Of a stretch of 64,000 nt of DNA, positions 17,621 to 24,900 are shown piece by piece. Positions within the stretch are counted from its first letter, which is position 1. Each line of letters begins with the position of its first letter. Origin of the DNA: Massilia violaceinigra (GTDB lineage: Bacteria; Pseudomonadota; Gammaproteobacteria; Burkholderiales; Burkholderiaceae_D); the NCBI RefSeq assembly GCF_002752675.1, contig NZ_CP024608.1:3162001-3226000 (forward strand), given 5' to 3'. A program made the translations under genes and the position numbers. The notes beneath the pieces are model-generated. The model was not told the origin of the DNA. It searched no databases and was given only the letters and a program-made list of their open reading frames with translations.

Positions 17621-18067
17621 TCAGACGGTGGTTTTTTTCTTGGTGGTTGTCGCCGCTACCGTCTTGGCCGTCGCCGCATTTCTTTTCTGTGCTTTCAGTG
17701 GAAGCTTGCCCAGTGCGGGGGCGTCCGCAGGCGCCATATCCGTCCAGGGATGAAAATTTGGCAGGGGAATTCTTTTGCCTTCTTTACTAAGCAGCGTGAT
17801 CTCCAGATCCATTCCTAAAGCATTCACGTAACGTTGAAGCGTGGAAACGTAGATATCTGTCCGTTTTTCCAGTTGGGATACCGCATTTTGCTGAATGCCC
17901 AAGGTCTTGGCTATTTGCGCCTGGGTCTGCCCGACCGCTTTCCGTAAAACTTCCAGTGAGTCAGCTTGAGCAATCATATTGTCCGCGTACTTCTGCGCTT
18001 TAGACTCGATGGTCTTCCTGCGTTCTGGTGGAAGAGCACTCATCAATTCCGCGATGGATTTCCCCAT
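17621..18067 (-). CDS. HigA-like antitoxin (XRE-family HTH) with Lys-rich tail
   Basis: This 148-residue protein contains an XRE/Cro helix-turn-helix at about residues 48-100 (VGQTQAQIAKTLGIQQNAVS, then a recognition-helix continuation). It is typical of HigA antitoxins that follow their toxin. The N-terminal 45 residues are helical. The C-terminal 25 residues are unusually basic (KAQKRNAATAKTVAA, then TTTKKKTTV), resembling a nucleic-acid-binding tail rather than a standard antitoxin C-terminus. The ATG at 18067 comes one base after the toxin stop codon, so translation is coupled. The AT content is above that of neighbouring genes. Antitoxin function is inferred from fold and pairing. Confidence 0.75.
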   Translation of the reverse strand: MGKSIAELMSALPPERRKTIESKAQKYADNMIAQADSLEVLRKAVGQTQAQIAKTLGIQQNAVSQLEKRTDIYVSTLQRYVNALGMDLEITLLSKEGKRIPLPNFHPWTDMAPADAPALGKLPLKAQKRNAATAKTVAATTTKKKTTV

Positions 18068-18068
18068 G

Positions 18069-18479
18069 TCACTTCTCCTTCTCTTTCCTGTCAAGTGCTT
18101 TCAGGTGTAAACCAAAACGCGCATCGGCTACAGCAATCAGTTTTTTGTAGAACAATTTTTCGTTTTTGCCCTGCTTGTTTGCGGCCGCCAGGATTACGCC
18201 TCGACGTTCGGGATCGAAAGCAAATGCGGCACGCCAGATTTGTGTTCCGTCCTGGGACGTGAAACGGATTTCCTTCATGTTGTCGTATTTCGACTGTTTT
18301 AACGTATCGACCAATGGCCTGCCGTGTTTTGGACCCGCAATTTCGATTGCCCTTGCAGCAGCCAATAACTCGTCCCTGATGTCCTCATCCAGGTGCATGA
18401 ACTCACGTTGAAATTCCTCATGCAGAGACATCACCCACATGTCCGGAGGCTGAATCGTGGGCTTTCTTCGCGTCTTCAA
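18069..18479 (-). CDS. HigB/Gp49-like toxin of the RelE/ParE superfamily
   Basis: This 136-residue protein matches the phage-derived Gp49-like/HigB toxin fold. It has an N-terminal helix pair (EEFQREFMHLDEDIRDELLA), then GPKHGRPLVDTLKQSKYDNMKEIRF, and then WRAAFAFDPERRGVILAAANK, ending in KKLIAVADARF. Such toxins usually cleave mRNA on ribosomes. The TTG at 18479 is favoured over internal ATGs at 18440 and 18431 because a near-perfect GGAGGTGAT ribosome-binding site lies six bases upstream. The gene order is toxin then antitoxin, as in higBA. The module lies about 560 bases after the tRNA terminator. Confidence 0.78.
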   Translation of the reverse strand: MKTRRKPTIQPPDMWVMSLHEEFQREFMHLDEDIRDELLAAARAIEIAGPKHGRPLVDTLKQSKYDNMKEIRFTSQDGTQIWRAAFAFDPERRGVILAAANKQGKNEKLFYKKLIAVADARFGLHLKALDRKEKEK

Positions 18480-18480
18480 G

Positions 18481-18503
18481 TATCACCTCCGCGTGATATC
18501 ACG
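18481..18503 (-). promoter_or_regulatory. Candidate autoregulatory operator of the toxin-antitoxin pair
   Basis: A perfect 12-base palindrome, CGTGATATCACG (18492-18503), lies just before the toxin ribosome-binding site. The neighbouring TATCAC (18481-18486) and GTGATA (18493-18498) form a second inverted pair that overlaps the RBS. HTH antitoxins normally repress their own operon from such palindromes. No strong -35/-10 pair could be picked out. Confidence 0.5.
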
Positions 18504-18669
18504 TCAAGCTGATACGGCAAGTAGCGCTCCAGCGATCCAATGACTGGTGTTACTCATGAGCGACTCCTGACGTGGCGACTGGCGCCAACAATTCGGAAGC
18601 CCTCAATCTATCAGCGTCGTGCACGCAGTTCAACCGTGCCAGGGCCACGAATCGACGGATCTGCGGACA

Positions 18670-18702
18670 ATGTTCTTGCCTGTTGAGGCTGGACAAGAAC
18701 AT
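18670..18702. repeat. Inverted repeat between toxin-antitoxin pair and MerR gene
   Basis: Perfect 9-base arms ATGTTCTTG (18670-18678) and CAAGAACAT (18694-18702) with a 15-base loop lie in the 252-base gap between the toxin gene and the MerR gene. They could form a transcript-end hairpin for the MerR transcript, but no U-run follows. I see nothing else definite in this gap. Confidence 0.45.
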
Positions 18703-18731
18703 CGCCTTGTCAGATGATCGAGCGCGCCAGC

Positions 18732-19760
18732 TCAGGACTGCTGATGCAACGCCGCCATGGCTTCCCCGATATACGCCTTCATCGCATCGGTGATCCAGCT
18801 GCCGATCATCAGCAGCGGCTCCTTCTCGTAAGCGACGCGGATTTTCGCGTGGGTGGCGGGATCGTCGCCGGCGAACGACTGCGACAAATCGATCCACTCT
18901 CGCATCAATTGCCCCACCTGCGGATCGGCCGGTGCGGCGCCGCTCGCAATCGCCTTGCGCACGCGCGCGATCAGCCCGGGCCACTCGTCCATGCGGATGC
19001 GGTAGTGCGCATCCATGTACGCAAATTCCTCGGGCGACAGGTATTTTTTGAACATCGCCAGGCGCGACTGCGCAAACGCTTCCTTGAGATAGGCCTCGAC
19101 GTCGGGCGTCACGCCATTCTGCTCGCGCAGGGCTGGCTCGTGCGCCTGCATGGCGAGAATGCGCACCATGACATCGGGGTCGCCGTTGGTGTCGCGTTCC
19201 ATCTTGAGCATCCATTCCTGCGACAGCGTTTGCGCTTCGGCGGCCGATGGCGGCGTGCCGGCGGCGATCATCTGCTTGAAGCGCGCCACCATCGCATCCC
19301 ACTCGGCGATGCAGGCGGCGTCGCCGGCGAAAAACGGCAGCTGTTTCAGTTCTTCTTTTGAAAAATAAGTATCGACCATCGTCATCAACTCCAGAGTAGT
19401 GAGCCACGCGGCCAGGTCGGGCTCCACACCGGCATCGAGTTCACGGTGCAGCTTTGTCAGCTGCCCGCGCAAGATGCCGGCCTGGTCGATCTGTCGGTTC
19501 AGCGCGGCGATCTGCTGCTCGACGATGGTCGACAGGTTCGAGCCCGGATTGGCCAGGAAGGTTCCGATGTCGGCCAGCGACACGCCGAAACGGCGCAGTG
19601 CCTGCACCTGGTGCAGGCGGGCGATGTCGTCGCGGTTGTACAGGCGGTAGCCGGCGTCGGAACGCGCCGAAGGGGAGAGCAGGCCGATGCTGTCGTAATG
19701 ATGAAGCGCACGCACCGTCAGTCCCGACCGTTTCGCCAGCTCGCCTATTTTTAACCTCAT
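18732..19760 (-). CDS. MerR-family regulator with large C-terminal domain
   Basis: This 342-residue regulator has an N-terminal MerR winged helix (KIGELAKRSGLTVRALHHYD, residues 3-22), followed by the second wing YRLYNRDDIARLHQV. A coiled-coil dimer helix follows (about 75-115). A long helical C-terminal part (about 120-342) contains repeated EELKQLPFF/ SPEEFAYMDAH-type segments, resembling TipA-like ligand-binding domains. The ligand is unknown. AAGGAGTGATT gives a good ribosome-binding site for the ATG at 19760; the open frame continues much further upstream but only through the alkA coding strand. A TTGACC-dyad arrangement lies upstream. Confidence 0.85.
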   Translation of the reverse strand: MRLKIGELAKRSGLTVRALHHYDSIGLLSPSARSDAGYRLYNRDDIARLHQVQALRRFGVSLADIGTFLANPGSNLSTIVEQQIAALNRQIDQAGILRGQLTKLHRELDAGVEPDLAAWLTTLELMTMVDTYFSKEELKQLPFFAGDAACIAEWDAMVARFKQMIAAGTPPSAAEAQTLSQEWMLKMERDTNGDPDVMVRILAMQAHEPALREQNGVTPDVEAYLKEAFAQSRLAMFKKYLSPEEFAYMDAHYRIRMDEWPGLIARVRKAIASGAAPADPQVGQLMREWIDLSQSFAGDDPATHAKIRVAYEKEPLLMIGSWITDAMKAYIGEAMAALHQQS

Positions 19761-19801
19761 CGAATCACTCCTTGTCTTCATGCGTAAGCGCAGTGTGGAG
19801 T

Positions 19802-19822
19802 CTGACGTGACGTCAGGGTCAA
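19802..19822 (-). promoter_or_regulatory. MerR-type promoter dyad
   Basis: On the minus strand a TTGACC (19817-19822) is followed at once by the 15-base palindrome CTGACGTGACGTCAG (19802-19816, given in plus-strand orientation). MerR regulators bind dyads that lie between -35 and -10 with an extended spacer. The -10 here (around 19792-19797) is poor. The TTGACC overlaps the alkA stop codon. Autoregulation by the adjacent MerR protein is an inference. Confidence 0.4.
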
Positions 19823-20712
19823 GCGGCTTGTTCGTCGCCGCGCGGATGCAGGCTGGCCCACAGGTGGGCCGCGGCCATGGTGCGGTGCGGTGCGTAGCGC
19901 GCCAGCAGCGCTTCAGTGCGCGCCATGTCCGGCTTGGCGTCTTCGCCCAGCAGATGCTGGAACGCCGCGCGGATCGCCACGTCGCCATGCAGCGAACAAT
20001 CGGCGTAGCCATAGCCGCGCAGCAGGGCGTAGTTGACGGTCCATGGGCCGATGCCCTTGACGGCCAGCAGCGAGGCCGCCACCCGGGCCGCATCATCGCT
20101 GCGATCGAGCGTCAGTTCGCCGCTGTCGACCAGGTGCGCAAGGCGCAGCAGGGTGTCGGCCTTGGAGCGCGAGAATTTGCGGGTGGTGAGATCGCCGGCA
20201 TCGAGGCGGGCCACGTCGCGCGCCTCCGGATAGCACCACAAGCCGCTGCCGTGCTGGCGCCCGGCCTGCAAAATGAAAGTGCGGCGCAGCGCAATGGCGA
20301 AGGTCAGGTTGATTTGCTGGCCGATGATGGCCCAGGTCAGCGCCTCGAAAATCGTGGCCGACTGCACGATGCGCAAACCGGGCTGGCGCTGCGCCACGGG
20401 CCCCAGCAGCGGGTCGCCGGCAACGGCTGCCAGGAAGGGCGCCGGGTCGATGCGCAGCGCCAGGATGTTGAGCAGGGCGTCGTCGATCTGGCGCAGATCG
20501 TCGGGTGTCAGTGGCCCGTCGGCCTGCACCGTGCAGTGCGCCACGCCGGCGCCGAGGGCGATGTCGAGCAACACCGGCACGCCGCCGATCATCACGCCCT
20601 TGCGGATGCGCTCCGGCTCGACCTGTTCGGCCACGGCTTCGGTGTCGCGGCTGTGGAAGGCCAGAATGTCGGCGCTGCGGTAAAGCGCCGGAAGGGGGAT
20701 CGACGTCTGCAA
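19819..20712 (-). CDS. alkA: DNA-3-methyladenine glycosylase II
   Basis: This 297-residue base-excision repair enzyme removes alkylated purines. The N-terminal AlkA domain begins LQTSIPLPALYR. The helix-hairpin-helix VKGIGPWTVNYALLRG and the following HGDVAIRAAF, which should hold the catalytic Asp, are in the C-terminal half. The reading frame is open far upstream through the EamA gene, but family similarity starts at the TTG at 20712, giving a start 8 bases after the EamA stop codon. The start codon is therefore TTG with only a weak ribosome-binding site. It is likely translated from the EamA transcript. Confidence 0.85.
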   Translation of the reverse strand: MQTSIPLPALYRSADILAFHSRDTEAVAEQVEPERIRKGVMIGGVPVLLDIALGAGVAHCTVQADGPLTPDDLRQIDDALLNILALRIDPAPFLAAVAGDPLLGPVAQRQPGLRIVQSATIFEALTWAIIGQQINLTFAIALRRTFILQAGRQHGSGLWCYPEARDVARLDAGDLTTRKFSRSKADTLLRLAHLVDSGELTLDRSDDAARVAASLLAVKGIGPWTVNYALLRGYGYADCSLHGDVAIRAAFQHLLGEDAKPDMARTEALLARYAPHRTMAAAHLWASLHPRGDEQAA

Positions 20713-20720
20713 GCGCTTGC

Positions 20721-21620
20721 CTATTTGCTGGTGGAAGAGGGCGCAACGATAGCACGTGCGCGGAACGGCGTGAATCCGGTCACCAGCGCCGTGCCGGCGA
20801 TGACCACGGCGGCGCCGGCGACGGTGTGCCAGCCCACGTGTTCGGATAAAAACAGCACGCCCCACAAAATGCCGAACAGGGGACTGAGGAAGGTGACCGT
20901 GAGCGCGGAAGTCGGGCCGACTTGCTGTATCAGCTTGAAGTACATGATGTAGGCGATGCCGCTGCAAAGTACGCCCAGCGCGAGCGCGGCGCCCATGATG
21001 CCCGGCGTGGCCGCGGCGGGAGCGGGGAAAAACGGCAGCGCCGGAATCACCAGCACGGTGGCGGCCCACATGCTGCCGTGCGCGTTGGCGTACGGTTCGA
21101 CGGTTTTGGCCGACCTGGCGTAGGTGCTGGCCACGCTGTAGCAGAAGGCTGCCAGCAGGGCCGCCGCGATGGCGAGCGGCGCGCCGGGACGCGTGGTGAC
21201 GTCGTCGAAGCCGACCAGCAGGGCCACGCCGCAGGTGCCGAGCACCAGGCCGAGTACCTGCTTGCCGGCGATGGCCTGGCGCGACCAGAGCGCGCCGATC
21301 AGCGCGCCCCACATCGGCGCGGTGGCGTTGAGCACCGACAGCACGGAGGCCGACAAGGTGCGCGCGACGAAAGCGAACAGCAGAAAGGGCAGGGCGGAGT
21401 TGATGAAGCCGAGGATCAGGTAGTGCTTCCAGTTGGCGGCCAGGTCGAGGCGCTTCTTGAGGATCGCGCCGACGATGGCCAGGAACACGGCGGCGAAGGC
21501 GACCCGGTACTCGATCAGCACGGCCGGCCCGAGCACGGGCGCGGCGATGCGCATGAAGAGAAAGGAACTGCCCCAGATGGCGGCGAGGACGATCAGGCGA
21601 AGCAGACTGGCTGTGTTCAT
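20721..21620 (-). CDS. EamA/DMT-family transporter
   Basis: This 299-residue protein has ten hydrophobic segments in two EamA repeats, starting MNTASLLRLIVLAAIWGSSF. The WGSSFLFMRIAAPVLGP motif near the N-terminus is typical of the drug/metabolite transporter superfamily. The substrate is unknown. The ATG at 21620 is used; a longer in-frame version adds 31 non-membrane residues and is unlikely. It lies directly before alkA on the same strand, suggesting one transcript. It differs clearly from the EamA protein at 194-1099. Confidence 0.87.
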   Translation of the reverse strand: MNTASLLRLIVLAAIWGSSFLFMRIAAPVLGPAVLIEYRVAFAAVFLAIVGAILKKRLDLAANWKHYLILGFINSALPFLLFAFVARTLSASVLSVLNATAPMWGALIGALWSRQAIAGKQVLGLVLGTCGVALLVGFDDVTTRPGAPLAIAAALLAAFCYSVASTYARSAKTVEPYANAHGSMWAATVLVIPALPFFPAPAAATPGIMGAALALGVLCSGIAYIMYFKLIQQVGPTSALTVTFLSPLFGILWGVLFLSEHVGWHTVAGAAVVIAGTALVTGFTPFRARAIVAPSSTSK

Positions 21621-21739
21621 GGATGGATTCCCGGTGCGCCCGTCGCACTGTGTAACGAAGCGGCATTGTCCAGCGCCGGCGCTATGCGGGCAACCCGCTT
21701 CTTGCCATTGCACTGGCTATTACTACTCGTGCCGTCAAA

Positions 21740-22753
21740 TCAGCGCGCTACCGCGCACACCTCGGTGCCGGCCGGCTCCAGCGCCGCCGCGTGGCGTACC
21801 TGCAGTTCGGCCGGCACACCGTTCTTGACGGCGGTGAGCTGCGCCAGGATCGAAATGGCGATTTCCGAAGGCGTCTTGCTGCCGATGTACAGACCGATCG
21901 GCCCGTGCAGGCGCGCCAGCTGGTCGTCAGTCAGATCGAACTCCCTGAGCCGCTCGCGCCGCTTGGCGTTATTCAGGCGCGAGCCGATCGCGCCCACGTA
22001 AAACGCATCGGACTTGAGCGCTTCCATCAGCGCCAGATCGTCCAGCTTGGGGTCGTGCGTGAGCGCCACCACGGCGCTGCGGTGATCCAGGCGCGACTCG
22101 AGCACCAGGTCGTCCGGCATCATGTGCACCAGTTGCACGCCCGCCAGATTCCAGCCGGAGCGGTACTCTTCGCGCGGATCGCACACAGTGACGTAGTAAT
22201 CCATCGCGGTAGCGATCTGCGCGAGGAAGCGCGAGAGCTGCCCGGCGCCGATGATGAACAGGCGCCAGCGCGGACCGTGCACGGTGGTCAGCACGCCATC
22301 GGCCAGCAGCTGCACCGCACCGGCCTGCGCCGCCGTCAAGGTAACCGCGCCGGTGGACAGGTCGAGCCGGCGCGCCAGCAGTTCGTGCGCTTCCAGGCGC
22401 GCAAGCAGTTCGTCGATGGCGCTGGCGCTTGATAACGGCTCGATCGCCAGTTCGATGGTGCCGCCGCAGGGCAGGCCGAAACGGTGCGCTTCGTCGGCGC
22501 TGATGCCGTAGCTGACCACCTCGGGAATGGTGCGCGTGATGCCGAGCCGGCGCACGCGCTCGATCAGGTCATCCTCGATGCAGCCGCCGGACACCGAACC
22601 GACCACGCGGCCATCGTCGCAAATGGCGAGCGTGGCGCCGATCGGGCGCGGGCTCGACCCCCAGGTCTTGATCACCGTGATCAATTCGCAGCGCCGACCG
22701 GCGGCGATCCACGCGGAGGCGGTCTTTAATACTTCCAGGTCTATGCTGTCCAT
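21740..22753 (-). CDS. XdhC/CoxF family protein
   Basis: This 337-residue protein belongs to the XdhC/CoxI family, which inserts or sulfurates the molybdenum cofactor for xanthine dehydrogenase and related enzymes. The N-terminal XdhC/CoxI domain carries TWGSSPRPIGA and GSVSGGCIEDDL, including the conserved Cys. The C-terminal Rossmann-type domain includes FIIGAGQLSRFLA and VVALTHDPKLDD, ending in YVGAIGSRLN and GLYIGSKTPSEIA. No molybdenum hydroxylase gene is in the window, so its client is elsewhere. Moco synthesis genes lie at 51.2-54.2 kb. It is divergent from a 44-residue membrane protein. Confidence 0.9.
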   Translation of the reverse strand: MDSIDLEVLKTASAWIAAGRRCELITVIKTWGSSPRPIGATLAICDDGRVVGSVSGGCIEDDLIERVRRLGITRTIPEVVSYGISADEAHRFGLPCGGTIELAIEPLSSASAIDELLARLEAHELLARRLDLSTGAVTLTAAQAGAVQLLADGVLTTVHGPRWRLFIIGAGQLSRFLAQIATAMDYYVTVCDPREEYRSGWNLAGVQLVHMMPDDLVLESRLDHRSAVVALTHDPKLDDLALMEALKSDAFYVGAIGSRLNNAKRRERLREFDLTDDQLARLHGPIGLYIGSKTPSEIAISILAQLTAVKNGVPAELQVRHAAALEPAGTEVCAVAR

Positions 22754-22802
22754 TGAATCGAATATACTGGCGCTCCTGAATCGAGCACATGGTGGTGGGA
22801 AG

Positions 22803-22937
22803 ATGAGCAATGATACAAAAAATGACGATGGCTCGCCGAAGTTCGGGCGTTTGCTGATCGTGCTGGTGGCGGTGGTGGTCTTTTGCGGCGTGCTGACGTG
22901 GGTGATGGGAACTTACTTCCCGGATTTCCCGAGCTGA
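22803..22937 (+). CDS. Small single-pass membrane protein
   Basis: This 44-residue protein has a polar N-terminus (MSNDTKNDDGSPKFGR) followed by one transmembrane helix (LLIVLVAVVVFCGVLTWVMG) and a short tail. It is divergent from xdhC with a 49-base gap and ends 5 bases before the end of the convergent surface-adhesin gene. Coding is supported by the clean helix, codon use like its neighbours, and snug fit between genes. No function is known to me. Confidence 0.6.
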   Translation: MSNDTKNDDGSPKFGRLLIVLVAVVVFCGVLTWVMGTYFPDFPS

Positions 22938-22942
22938 ACGCG

Positions 22943-23338
22943 CTATCGCTTCTTGCGCTTGCAGATCACCTGCAGCGCGCCGTCCGACACGCTGTCGGGC
23001 ACGATGTCTTCCGGCGCGAATTTTTCGTACTTGAAGTTTTGCGAGACCGGCCCCTTGCCCATCGCCTCGGTGTAGTACACCTGGCTGAGCAAGGTCGTGG
23101 TGCGGTCGGCGCATGAATACAAATGCAGGGCCTTCATCGACAGGTACGGCGTGCCTTCCGGCGTGGCCTGCTCCTTCGCGTACGATACCAGCGACCACAC
23201 CTTGTAGCTCTTGTCGCTGCGGATAATGCTGCTCTTGTCGATGTACGACTGGCTGCCCGCGGCCGATCCGACCTTCACCCACTGCGCGGCGTGCGCCAGC
23301 AGTGGGATCGTCAGGAAGGCGAGCAGCAGCTTTTTCAT
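22943..23338 (-). CDS. Surface-adhesin E-like periplasmic protein
   Basis: This 131-residue exported protein has a clear signal peptide (MKKLLLAFLTIPLLAHAAQW, cleavage after AHA). The mature part resembles the surface-adhesin protein E family: WVKVGSAAGSQSYID, then KVWSLVSYAKEQ, YLSMKALHLYSCADRT and a C-terminal ICKRKKR. The two cysteines (CADR and VICK) could form a disulfide. Despite the family name its role in adhesion is unproven. Its ATG overlaps the stop codon of the M48-like lipoprotein gene by four bases, implying co-translation. Confidence 0.8.
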   Translation of the reverse strand: MKKLLLAFLTIPLLAHAAQWVKVGSAAGSQSYIDKSSIIRSDKSYKVWSLVSYAKEQATPEGTPYLSMKALHLYSCADRTTTLLSQVYYTEAMGKGPVSQNFKYEKFAPEDIVPDSVSDGALQVICKRKKR

Positions 23339-24423
23339 GGCGCGACCGGTTTTTTCGCGGCCTGCTTGGCGCGGATGTCGGCGGTGGCCTTGTCGATCGC
23401 GGCCAGGCGCGCGGCAGTGCCCGGGTAGTTGGCGACATAACCATTCAATACCGTGGCCGGATAGGTCGCCGCCAGGCGCTTCCAGAACGCCGGGGCGCCA
23501 TCGATCCCCACGCCGGCGCGCACCAGCAGGTACATGCTGAGCTGGGCGGCTGCGGCGTCGAGTTCAGGCGGCATGGCCTTGATGCCGCCACTGCCGATCA
23601 GCATCGACGTATCCGGCCGCACGTTGGTCAGGTTGTCGATGATGCTGCCGATGGTGCCGACGCTGCGCTGCGACGTGGCATGGCCCAGGATGTTGTGCGC
23701 GATGCCCTTGGCCAGCAGGTACGCGATTTCCTCGTCGCTCTTCGCAAACTGCAGCATGCCGCGCGTGACCAGGACGCGCGAGCCGTCGGCGTAGGAGTTG
23801 ACGTTGTCGGCGTTCCCGAGTTCGATGGCGAAACCGCAGGCGCGCGTGACCGGAACGGTCAGTTCGCGGGTCTTGTCGTCACGTTCGATCTGCAGCGCCA
23901 GGCTGGCCTGGCTGGCCACCAGGGGGCCGAATACCGCGCCGACCGTGCTCGATGCGTTGGGGCCGACCGGCAGTGCCTTGCCGCTGGCGGAAATGAGGTT
24001 GTCGCCGCGCCGCAGTCCGGCGCGCGCAGCGCCGCTGCCGGCCAGTACGCCCGTCACCTGCAGGCGCTCGCCCATGTCGAAGGCGATGCCGGCGGCCTCG
24101 TTGTATTCGCCCGGATACCAGTAGCGGTTGCGCGCGGTGAAGCCGAGCAGGTTGCGCGTGGACGCCTTGCACAAGTCGGCGTTGTTGATCAGGAGCGGCG
24201 CGGCGATCCGGTACAGGCGTTCCTGCATGGCCGCCATCTTGGTGAGCGCTTCGGCGGCAGCCGCCAGGCGCGGCGTGATCGTGCGCGCGGGCGGCTCCGC
24301 CGGCTGTTGCGGCTGCGACGTTGGCGGTGTTTCCGTCACGGGGCCGGGCGTGGTGCACGCCGCCAGCAGCAGCGCAATACACAGTGCCGACACAGCCGGA
24401 CGCAGACCAGTGAAGCGGGCCAT
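23335..24423 (-). CDS. M48-like lipoprotein lacking the HExxH zinc motif
   Basis: This 362-residue predicted lipoprotein (lipobox LLAAC, Cys23) has a PDZ-like segment (about 118-155, GVLAGSGAARAGLRRGDNLI). A region aligned with M48 metallopeptidases follows (VLVTRGMLQFAKSDEEIAYLLAKGIAH, about residues 217-243, quoted in part). Where active M48 enzymes have AHExxH, this protein has A-Lys239-Gly240-Ile-Ala-His243. The usual ELxAD third-ligand motif reads ELDAA at 287-291. Catalytic activity is therefore unlikely, and it may be a chaperone-like pseudopeptidase in the outer membrane. GGAG precedes the ATG. It is translationally coupled to the surface-adhesin gene downstream. Confidence 0.75.
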   Translation of the reverse strand: MARFTGLRPAVSALCIALLLAACTTPGPVTETPPTSQPQQPAEPPARTITPRLAAAAEALTKMAAMQERLYRIAAPLLINNADLCKASTRNLLGFTARNRYWYPGEYNEAAGIAFDMGERLQVTGVLAGSGAARAGLRRGDNLISASGKALPVGPNASSTVGAVFGPLVASQASLALQIERDDKTRELTVPVTRACGFAIELGNADNVNSYADGSRVLVTRGMLQFAKSDEEIAYLLAKGIAHNILGHATSQRSVGTIGSIIDNLTNVRPDTSMLIGSGGIKAMPPELDAAAAQLSMYLLVRAGVGIDGAPAFWKRLAATYPATVLNGYVANYPGTAARLAAIDKATADIRAKQAAKKPVAP

Positions 24424-24436
24424 AGACTTCTCCAAA

Positions 24437-24886
24437 TTAGTGTTTTCCGGTGCTGCCGAAACCGCCCGCACCGCGTTCGCTCATGTCGAAATCGTCGACG
24501 ATGTTAAATCCGACCTGCACCACCGGCACCACGATCAATTGCGCCAGGCGCTCCATGGGGTTGAGCGTGAAGGCGTTCTGTCCGCGGTTCCAGGTCGATA
24601 CCATCAGTTGTCCCTGATAGTCGGAGTCGATCAAGCCTACCAGATTCCCCAGCACGATGCCGTTCTTGTGGCCCATGCCGCTGCGCGGCAGGATCATGGC
24701 GGCGTAACCGGGGTCGCTCACATGAATCGCCAGCCCGGTCGGAATGAGCACGGTGGCGCCGGCTTCGATGGTGATCGGCTCGTCGATGCAGGCGCGCAGG
24801 TCAAGCCCGGCGCTGCCCGGAGTGGCGTAGGCCGGCAGCTGGTCCTTCATGCGCGGGTCGAGGATTTTGACGTCAATGGTTTTCAT
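24437..24886 (-). CDS. dut: dUTP diphosphatase
   Basis: This 149-residue trimeric enzyme hydrolyses dUTP to dUMP and pyrophosphate, keeping uracil out of DNA and feeding dTMP synthesis. All five family motifs are visible: [42 protein letters not shown] and the C-terminal [10 protein letters not shown]. It lies 14 bases after coaBC on the minus strand, at the end of a ribF-ileS-lspA-coaBC-dut cluster, and the coaBC-dut pairing is widespread in proteobacteria. Confidence 0.97.
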   Translation of the reverse strand: MKTIDVKILDPRMKDQLPAYATPGSAGLDLRACIDEPITIEAGATVLIPTGLAIHVSDPGYAAMILPRSGMGHKNGIVLGNLVGLIDSDYQGQLMVSTWNRGQNAFTLNPMERLAQLIVVPVVQVGFNIVDDFDMSERGAGGFGSTGKH

Positions 24887-24900
24887 GGTGCAGGTGCTTT

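Noticed and set aside
18550..18702. 50-codon minus-strand frame downstream of the MerR gene (starts MFLSSLNRQEHCPQ)
   Set aside because: It sits on an inverted repeat, has no good ribosome-binding site and no recognisable family. It may be a remnant or chance, so it is left out of the gene list.
17432..18731. Integrated island with tRNA-end direct repeat
   Set aside because: I found no second copy of the tRNA 3-prime end and no integrase in the window, so attachment sites are not claimed.
18732..20096. MerR reading frame extended to 454 residues
   Set aside because: The first 112 residues are the antisense-frame reading of alkA. The winged helix starts at 19760 with a good ribosome-binding site.
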